DNA from: Neurospora crassa OR74A
Taxonomy: Eukaryota; Ascomycota; Sordariomycetes; Sordariales; Sordariaceae
Length of the DNA stretch: 64,000 nucleotides
Reading direction: 5' to 3'
Assembly (NCBI RefSeq): GCF_000182925.2
Contig: NC_026504.1
Span: 3,534,001 to 3,598,000, forward strand
Numbering within the stretch: the stretch's first letter is position 1; each line of letters starts with the position of its first letter. A program made the translations under genes and the position numbers. This document shows, in pieces, positions 56,858-64,000 of the stretch. The notes under the pieces are model-generated. The model saw only the letters and a list, made by a program, of their open reading frames with translations, was not told where the DNA came from and did no database searches.

Positions 56858-59800
56858 TTAGTTCCACCCGAGGGAATTTTCCGCGGCAACGGGGGCCGAG
56901 ATGTAGGCGGTCCGAGAAGAGAGACCCATCCCGCTCCTTCCGCTGCCATGGCTGTCCCGTCCACCAGGCGCAACGGCGCCGGCCGCCGCCGCGCCGCCAG
57001 CCACTCCTCCATAGCCGGTAAAGTCCCTACTAAGGAGTGCCCCGCCCATGAGAGCCGGGCTGCCCCCGCCCATCTGCTGCATGTCCGACGGGCTTCCGCC
57101 GAGGGAGCTCGCCCGTCTGTGCGCCTGCTTCTTCCTCTTGTATCTCCTGGCAACCACGAACATGGCCGCGCCATACGCAGCAGCAACGGCAACAGCACCA
57201 CCTACAATGCCCGCCGTGGTTCCCCGCTGCTGAGAAGTCTGGTTGCCGTTGTTGTTGTTTGTAAATGGGTCCGCATTGCCGTTGTTACCGGCGTTGGACG
57301 GGTTACTTCCACTGTCGCCACCGGAGCCATCGCCAATGAGGGTCGAGCCAAGGATAATGTCGATGGCAGGATTGATCTGCATTGTCAAGTTGTAAACCAG
57401 CGGGGTCGGGTTGTTATAGAGCGGAGAACTGGCGATTTTAACATCCAGTCGAAGGCTCTCAACATACGCCTGCGGGTATGATACAACAGCAAGAGTGGTC
57501 CAGTAGCCCAGAGTGTTCACCGTGTTCATGGGCATCAGCTTCGTGACTCTTACTCTGTGGGACTCAATGGACGAAGCAAACGCCAGCGCCTCAGGGAGAA
57601 GGCGGAAGATCTGCGCCGCAGCGTTGTTGTTCTTGGCCACAAATGGGTAATTGAATCCATAGTTGAAACCGATCTGGATAAAAACGTTGTCTTCCGGCTT
57701 GGGAGCAGTCGTGTCATCAGGGGCAATCGCCTTGGGGAGGTCAGTGGGAAGGGCAGTCGCTGTAGTTTGTTGCACGAAGGACACGGTGTGGGTCTGCGCA
57801 GGAGGAGGCTGGTCCACCAGAATCGTGGTTGGGCTATTGTAGCCAGGCGGCATGTTAGACACGGTGGCTGTAGGAGTATATTGCGTAACCGGTGGATAGT
57901 TGATCGTCGTGGTCGGCACAGGCGGGGGAATCAGAACCTGAGTGGTGGTAACAGGTTCCAAGGAGGAAACAGGTACCGAACTCTCAGCTGAAGCGCTCGT
58001 TACGATGACTGGAATAATGGTTGAGGAATTGGCCGCTACTGTGGTGCTGTTAATCAAAGTGACAGGGGGCAGAACGACCGTTGTGTCAGACATGGATGTG
58101 ACAGGGATCGAAGAGTTTCCAGGAATAACAGGCACTGAGGACCCCGGGATTCCGGTTGTTGTTGGGCCCGATTCAACAGCTTTGGTTGAGGAAACAGTTG
58201 AGTTTCCAATCGGGATAGAGACGATACCCGAAGACATCATGGGAGGCTTAGGCTGGCTGGTGGTCAGCGAGGCGGAAGGCGTGATAACGCCCGATCCAGA
58301 GCCGCTAGCATAAGGTTCGGTCGCTGAGGGAATCGTGACACTATCCGACGTAGTAACGGGAGCCGTGGGTTCGGTTGCTGTTCCATTGCCCGTAGGAATA
58401 AGTATGCTGCCTACCAAGGATGCGACATTGCTAGCCAAAGATTCAATTAGGTTGGTGGACGCACTGGTGGTTTCATTGACGACGCCTGTAGGGGCCAGGA
58501 GAATTCCGGAGCTGCTCGAGCTGGTGATCAGAGGATCCTCTGTCGCGATGATCTCGGAGGCTGTGGCAGTTCCGATGGTAGAGTTGGTTGCACGGCCAGT
58601 CCCAGAAACGAGGGCAGGCGCGGTAGAATTTGCTACATCGGCCGCAGAAGTCGAGCTCGTCCGGATCGAAGGAAGGACGATGATAGGCGGAAGCCAACCC
58701 GTGGAAGCGCTCCCATCGGTGGCTGTCACGGTGCTTGCTGTCTCGACGGTGGTAGCATTGGCCGTGGAAATAGGCTCAACGGTGGTGGTAGGAGGAGTAA
58801 GGACCTGCAAAGAGCTAGACGAGTCGGGACTAGTCGTGTTAGAAATGACTCCTGACGAGACGGTAGGTAAAGCGCTGGCCGAAGTCAAGGAGCCAGATGC
58901 ATCAGTCGACGCGGCCGACGAGCTAGCAACATCGGTAGCAGAAGCCGAGGAGCGAGCGACATCGGTAGCAGAGATGGCTGCGCTGGTGGTGTTGGCAACA
59001 GAGCCAAGCGCAGTAGTGCTATCGGTAGCAGAAGCCGAAGAACTAGCGACATCGGTAGCAGAGATGGCCGCGCTGGTGGTATTGGCGACAGAGCCAAGCA
59101 CAGTAGTGCTATCGGTAGCAGAAGCCGAAGAGCTAGCACCACCGAAACCAGGGTTCAAGAAGCTAAGGATATCTACAACAGAGCTGGACGAGCTAGCAGA
59201 GATGGCCGAGCTGGTGGTGTTAGCAATAGAGCCAGGTGAGGTGACGCTGCCAGTAACAGAAGCCGAAGAGCTGGCGCTATCGGTGGTAGGGCTGGATGAG
59301 CTAGCGGTCTTTGTGACAGAGCTGGACGAGCTAACAGCGTCGGTGGTCGAGGCAAAAGAGCTGGTAACATTGGCGCCGGAGCTGGGCAAGATGGTGTTAT
59401 CGCTAGCCGAAGTTGAAGCTGAAGCCGACGCCGAAGCCGAAGCCGAAGAGTCGACCCTGTCGGTGGCAGTAACAGGTGAGCTAGTACTACTGTCCGTAGT
59501 AGAACCAAGACTGGTTCCCGGAGTAGATTCAGGTGACGAAGTAGCGCCAGAAGAGGTGCCCCCGGTAGTTGAGTCAGATAAGCTGCTCTCGGTTGTAGAG
59601 CCAGAGCTGATTCCCGTAGGAAACCCAAGTAGGTCGGTTGAGCTGTTGTCAGTAGCAGAGCTGGAGAGACCAGTGGTACCCTGGCTAGTTGAGTCAGAGG
59701 AGCCCGCAGTGCTATCGGTGGAACTAACAAAGTCGGTGTCGACAGCGGGGGCAGAGGGAGCGGCTGTGCCAGCGGTCGACAAGTCGGCTGTTGTGGGCTG

Positions 59801-60166
59801 GGAAGGTGAAACGTAAACGGTGCTCGCAATCACCACCGTCGTGACCCGAGACGTGTCTGACTCGGATTCGGACTGCGGTTCGCTCGAGGTGAGGAAGCGC
59901 GAAGAAGTCGACTTGACAAAGGGGATGTCCGACAAGCTTTCGCTCTGGTCGTTGCTGGTCGTCTCCCTCTTGGTCGTCTGCGATAAGGCGTCGGACGACG
60001 TATCGATGGTGGAAATAGGGGCATCGTTGGATGTTATCGTGGCGTTGGCATACTGGCGTTTGACATGTTTAGGGAAGTAGTACTTGGGCTTGGTGGGCCC
60101 CACATGCTCGCCGGCCACATACGAGGCCGCTAATAGGGCGGCTGCAACAACGGATACTGTCCGCAT
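56858..60166 (-). CDS. msb2: signalling mucin MSB2
   Basis: A single exon of 1102 aa. It starts with a signal peptide (MRTVSVVAAALLAASYVAGE), followed by about 700 residues made mostly of Ser, Thr, Ala and Val, the mucin region expected to be heavily O-mannosylated. Inside it is a 30-residue tandem repeat (SSSASATDSTT[VA]LGSVANT...) coded around 58920-59130. Then come a Pro/Thr-rich part and a conserved extracellular domain (NVFIQIGFNYGFNYPFVAKN; FRLLPEALAFASSIESHRVR) that matches the Hkr1-Msb2 homology region, one membrane helix (GIVGGAVAVAAAYGAAMFVV) and a short cytosolic tail ending RTAYISAPVAAENSLGWN. In fungi Msb2 is a surface sensor that feeds the Cdc42-dependent filamentation MAPK pathway and, through Sho1, the osmotic pathway. 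The ATG is preceded by a tiny upstream ORF (60177-60194), and a GTGAGT at 60349 with a CACCAG near 60203 could mark a leader intron. Confidence 0.88.
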   Translation of the reverse strand: MRTVSVVAAALLAASYVAGEHVGPTKPKYYFPKHVKRQYANATITSNDAPISTIDTSSDALSQTTKRETTSNDQSESLSDIPFVKSTSSRFLTSSEPQSESESDTSRVTTVVIASTVYVSPSQPTTADLSTAGTAAPSAPAVDTDFVSSTDSTAGSSDSTSQGTTGLSSSATDNSSTDLLGFPTGISSGSTTESSLSDSTTGGTSSGATSSPESTPGTSLGSTTDSSTSSPVTATDRVDSSASASASASASTSASDNTILPSSGANVTSSFASTTDAVSSSSSVTKTASSSSPTTDSASSSASVTGSVTSPGSIANTTSSAISASSSSSVVDILSFLNPGFGGASSSASATDSTTVLGSVANTTSAAISATDVASSSASATDSTTALGSVANTTSAAISATDVARSSASATDVASSSAASTDASGSLTSASALPTVSSGVISNTTSPDSSSSLQVLTPPTTTVEPISTANATTVETASTVTATDGSASTGWLPPIIVLPSIRTSSTSAADVANSTAPALVSGTGRATNSTIGTATASEIIATEDPLITSSSSSGILLAPTGVVNETTSASTNLIESLASNVASLVGSILIPTGNGTATEPTAPVTTSDSVTIPSATEPYASGSGSGVITPSASLTTSQPKPPMMSSGIVSIPIGNSTVSSTKAVESGPTTTGIPGSSVPVIPGNSSIPVTSMSDTTVVLPPVTLINSTTVAANSSTIIPVIVTSASAESSVPVSSLEPVTTTQVLIPPPVPTTTINYPPVTQYTPTATVSNMPPGYNSPTTILVDQPPPAQTHTVSFVQQTTATALPTDLPKAIAPDDTTAPKPEDNVFIQIGFNYGFNYPFVAKNNNAAAQIFRLLPEALAFASSIESHRVRVTKLMPMNTVNTLGYWTTLAVVSYPQAYVESLRLDVKIASSPLYNNPTPLVYNLTMQINPAIDIILGSTLIGDGSGGDSGSNPSNAGNNGNADPFTNNNNGNQTSQQRGTTAGIVGGAVAVAAAYGAAMFVVARRYKRKKQAHRRASSLGGSPSDMQQMGGGSPALMGGALLSRDFTGYGGVAGGAAAAGAVAPGGRDSHGSGRSGMGLSSRTAYISAPVAAENSLGWN
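58920..59135 (-). repeat. tandem repeat coding the MSB2 mucin units
   Basis: Two nearly identical 90-bp units plus a partial third encode the ATDSTT-LGSVANTTSAAI repeats of the mucin domain. Copy number is likely to vary between isolates. Confidence 0.8.
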
Positions 60167-60176
60167 CGTTCTTGTC

Positions 60177-60194
60177 CTAGTCGATGTTGATCAT
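60177..60194 (-). promoter_or_regulatory. six-codon upstream ORF before MSB2
   Basis: ATG-ATC-AAC-ATC-GAC-TAG ends 10 nt before the MSB2 ATG. It would be in the mature leader whether or not the proposed leader intron is spliced. A role in translational control is inferred, not shown. Confidence 0.5.
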
Positions 60195-61451
60195 GCACTG
60201 CCCTGGTGATGCTGAGGTGATGTTGGTATAAGAGAGTGGAAAGCGTCAACTGGCACTCGGGGCGTGTGGTGTGTGAATCTACGCCGAAGGGTCGTCAGCG
60301 CCGCAACAGCGACAACAAGGGTCGACAGCAACGGCAAGGAGGGACTCACTTGTCAGGAGATAGTCGTAACGAGTGAACTTGACAAATAAGCCAAATGAGC
60401 GTAATCTGAAGACGAAAGCAACAGTCAGTGAATCCATTATCCATAGGTTAGGCCCAAGCGTATTGATGATCCCCGCGATCAGCTGTGGAACGGTGAGTTG
60501 TTGGCCTGGTCCAAGGCAAGGGAATCGCAGGAGTGCTGATCGTTACGTCTAGCCCTTCGACATCATTGCCCTCACTCTCCAGCGAGGTCCCCGTCGACGT
60601 CCCCGGCCCCGGCCAAGTCCCTATGTCCAAGTCGCTTTCTTTTCATCCTGCCTCTCGCACCGGCTCCAATACGCTCCACAAAGCCGCATTTTTCCCTGCC
60701 GAGTATCTTCGCCAAGGGACCAGGCACCAACCAGCCCATCTTCTCCAAACCAAATCCACACTCACATTCAAGGTAAATTAGGGGAAATCTCGATTATCGG
60801 TCCCCTGTTGATTTGTTGTTGGTTTTCAAAATGAGTGGCTCGACGAGGAAACTCGTCTATGGGTTGCAGGTACAAGGAGTCCGTCAGAGGCGGCGTCGAG
60901 GTCGGAGTCGGATTCGTGTGCACGAGTTCATGACAAGACGGGCATCGGAAAACGGAAGAAAAGGAGGGACCAAGGCAAGGCGCGTCAACCTATCGGGTGT
61001 CTTGTTGGTCCGAGTTGCTGGTCGCTGGTCGCGGGAGCACAAATCAACTGGCGGCGGCGGCGAGGTTGAACGGCAGACGAGTCGTGGGGAGGATTTGCAA
61101 AGGACGACGTCGCCGAAGGGGAGTGCCGGAAAACCGAGTTGCGAATTGGGTCGACGGAGCAGAAGAAAAGGATGAAAGGAGTGGAGGAAGAGAAAGGGTA
61201 AGTAGGTGTGAGAGTGAGAGAAAGAGTGAGTAAGGCGGACAAGGTTGAGCGCGAGGGTGAGGGGAGAAGTGAACGAATGTGTGAAAGGCGCCCAAAGAGG
61301 GTCAAAGGGTTCGTCTCAACACCATACAACTGAATGGAACTAGGGAGTGGACGGAAAAAGAGAAGGGAACGGGGAGATTGGAAGAATGAAACGAGTGGCA
61401 GGACAGCAGCAGCAGCAGCAGGACCTGAGGTGACGGACTGCCAGACTGTTG

Positions 61452-61455
61452 GTGT

Positions 61456-61486
<31 letters not shown>
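61452..61486. repeat. TG dinucleotide microsatellite
   Basis: About 17 TG units with one interruption (GTA near 61460). Confidence 0.9.
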
Positions 61487-62378
61487 CTCAGCAGACGGAC
61501 GGTAAAGACGGTGGTCGCTTCTGCCAGGGTGACAGTGAAGCCTGAATGGAATTGGGAGGAGAGAGGAGCACTCAAGGACTGGAACCGGCTGAAGAGAGAA
61601 CGGACTGGACTGGCTGCGTGAGAGAGACGGGAGCGTTGGCCCGCTGGCTGGGGGGGGGGCGAAGCGAAGCGCTGCTGCTGCGTTGCCAAGGGTGCCTAGG
61701 TTTCTCTTGGCTGCGTGTGCGATCCCAGGAACGATATTACCTCGAGCCGGGGTGGGAAATGGGGAAGGGGGACAAATGCGACAAAAAGAGGGGACCGTTC
61801 AACCACACAAGTCACCCAAGTGAACATCCAAGAGGATCTGGGGTCCGCCAGGTCCGCTAGCCAACCGGGTACCCGCCGGCCCTAGCAGGCGCGGGAGGAG
61901 ACTTCCCCCCTAACATGAAACGGAGCGCATTGTTGGTCGGCGATGGTTCCTTGATCGCATGCTCCGCTCCGTCGATTCCATGACTACCCTGCCTCTACTG
62001 TGAGTGAAACCCTTGCTGACGACTCCCGCGCCGTCCAGCGGCTTCAGACACACCCACCACGAACCAGGTGGGCTTCCAATAATATCCTGGTGGCTTGCGA
62101 TAGTGCGCGCTATTTCTTCCCGACGAAAAAGCAAAGGCCGTCTAGGCTCTGGGCTCCGAAATGAACAGGTCAAGTAGGTTTGATTTGTGTTTCTCAGTGA
62201 GGGCGGAAGAAGAAACGTGAAGGCGTCCGTCTAGATCGGCACTCCGATCTTGATTCTGCATTGACCATGCGCTTTATGCCCGTTCCTCATCGACGCGGCA
62301 GTCACGCATGCCAATGTTCTCACCCGAAAAGTGCACAGAAAAGGGGGGAAGCAATTGAACTGAAAGCTCTTCGCGTCC

Positions 62379-62399
62379 GGGCGGGCGGGCGGGCGGGCG
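62379..62399. repeat. GGGC tetranucleotide microsatellite
   Basis: About five GGGC units in tandem, intergenic. Confidence 0.85.
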
Positions 62400-64000
62400 T
62401 TCGCGTTGGATGAGGGTAACATCGGGATATGTGATGGACCAAACCCTGGACAGGTTTTGCTCGATCATCTTCCACTTGAACATTCTCCCTCCCGCGCTTC
62501 CCCTCTTTCATCTGTGCCCGCCGTGGAGAGATGGAACTGAAGTGGAACGGAAGTGGAAGCAGTGCAGACTGGGGCGGGCCCACGATTCTAGTGTACATAT
62601 GTATCCTTCCCTTCCTTCCATGCATGCATCGCGCGCAACTGCAAGTTCGCAACTGCACACAAGAACGGGCATGTTAAGTACCAACTCCGTCGGGTTGCTA
62701 AGGATGGACGGCTTGGCACTATGGCATGATCATGTTCTCTGTACCACTCACTCGGTCGCACAAGTGGCTTGTTTTGGGTGAGTAGATGCGAAGCTGAGAT
62801 GTGCACAAATGTATCCGATACTTTCCCTTCGCTGGTTAAAGTTTGCCAAAAGGCGTTCGATGTTGGTGGAGTCTATCGATACTAGCCGGTCTTGTCTGGT
62901 TGGCTGCTGCCCAGCGTGTATCAATTGAATTTCGAATTGAATTTGATGCCGCTAGTAGTCGCTGCTGCTCAGTATACACTTATGCTACGGTCCCTTGCCG
63001 CTTGGTGGACTGAGTGGATCCAATCCTCGCTGTTCCTGACGAAAGACGGTCGGTGATTGGCTTGTGTAACCCTCTCCCCACCTCTGCAAGGGGAAGCAAC
63101 AAGGGGAGACATCCTTCTAGGGAAGGCACCGAGCGCGCCGCGCACGCACATTCACTCCTCACCATCACTCGTCCACCATTTCTCTCTCTTGTTTTTCCTT
63201 TCCTTGTCCATGTCCAGGCCTCATCATCACTTCCCTCGCCGTCGTCATCTTCCCCATCCCCAAAAACTCCCTTCTCCATCTAGTTCCCCCCTCCCTCCCT
63301 CCCTCCGCACCTTTCGTGGTCTCCTCCACGCGTGCTTGCGCCATTCCGGCCTTCTGGGACTGGCCCTACATACCACCAACGGGACACCACTATCAGGAAT
63401 CAGTTGAACCGACTGAGCCAACATACACATTCGTTTCGCCATTTCCCAGTACCTCAGCTACCTACCTCTACCTACCTAGAGGCCCCCCTGCCTACAAATG
63501 CCAGCCGTGTGCCATGGCGGGTAGGATTGTGGGCTTTTCCGCCAATATGGAGGGTTGGTTATCTTGACATGGCCACCAACACCACGTCAATCTCCATCGC
63601 ATGGTCAAAGAATTAGCACTGCCTCGTTTCAATGGAACATTGAGCCTACCCTCCGCACATGGTTCAGGAACGACAGAGCCTCAAGCCCTGCAATCCGTGC
63701 CTATCAGGAGAATCCATTACCTATCTCCAAGCAGCATGCGGCATGGCGTGCTCACCATACCTCAAACCCGAATATTGACCTCATAATCTTGCCAAAGGAA
63801 AGACTGCCAGCGTGAAACGAGACAAAAGACTTCAGCCAAACCACGAGTGTTTCTTCAAGAGACCCAGGATTCCCAAGGGAAACGAAACGGCGGCGCCAAA
63901 AACGGTCCCACCCCCCCATATGGCTCTTCCTCGGTTTTTCTATATTCAGCCTACGTTGTACTCTGTGCCTTGTACGCTCAGCCTGCCATTCTCGCGAGAG

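Larger units (their letters stand above)
60167..64000. other. long gene-free region upstream of MSB2
   Basis: About 3.8 kb to the window edge. On the MSB2 sense strand it is rich in pyrimidine tracts near 61040-61360, and it holds a TG repeat at 61452-61486, a GGGC repeat at 62379-62399 and TACCTACC motifs near 63459-63480. Frames on both strands (for example 60985-61689 minus) look like read-through of low-complexity DNA. A long MSB2 promoter or leader is the simplest reading. A gene partly outside the window cannot be ruled out at the right edge. Confidence 0.45.

Noticed and set aside
58335-59816. A 493-codon open frame antisense to the MSB2 mucin region
   Set aside because: It results from the repetitive Ser/Thr codons on the other strand and has no signature of its own.
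60985-61689. A 234-codon minus-strand frame upstream of MSB2
   Set aside because: It consists of Ser/Pro/Leu from pyrimidine tracts and a His/Thr run from the TG repeat, typical of untranslated DNA.

Overview
The window looks like nuclear DNA of a filamentous ascomycete, most probably Sordariales of the Neurospora/Sordaria type. The protein-coding genes carry short introns (53-90 nt, a few longer) with GTRNGT donors, CTRAY branch sites and YAG acceptors. The predicted proteins resemble Neurospora-type orthologues, and the long intergenic spans are full of microsatellites, poly-pyrimidine tracts and TACCTACC-type motifs. No virus-like element and no CRISPR array was seen. I found no tRNA or rRNA gene by eye.

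Layout, left to right: the 3' part of an NPC2-type lipid transfer gene (+); V-ATPase subunit F (-) divergent from nuclear rim protein 1 (+); isopropylmalate dehydratase leu-2 (-); a short MITE at 8105-8439; an unrecognised 1034-aa protein with C-terminal membrane segments (-); an F-box protein (-); a transglutaminase-like, Cyk3-type protein (+) convergent with the ribosomal lysine methyltransferase RKM5 (-); long-chain acyl-CoA synthetase (+) convergent with the calcium sensor NCS-1 (-); replication factor CDC45 (-); a LaeA-like methyltransferase (+), a JMJD5-like JmjC protein (+), ALG7 (+), the nucleoporin SEH1 (+) and an unrecognised gene interrupted by one in-frame TAG (+); an MFS anion:cation symporter (-); and the signalling mucin MSB2 (-) with a long gene-free upstream region to the end of the window.

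The genes are mostly housekeeping (vacuolar acidification, leucine synthesis, DNA replication, N-glycosylation, nuclear pore, lipid activation) mixed with signalling genes (NCS-1, MSB2). They do not form an obvious pathway cluster. Items most worth a second look are the MITE, the gene with the in-frame stop at 49073-49075, the stop-free 63-nt intron in the F-box gene, short upstream ORFs placed just before the JmjC and MSB2 starts, the intact catalytic triad of the Cyk3-type protein, and the orphan membrane-anchored protein.

All exon borders were set by eye from splice signals, reading frame and remembered family sequences; no alignment or RNA data were available. Long spans without genes are listed as such.
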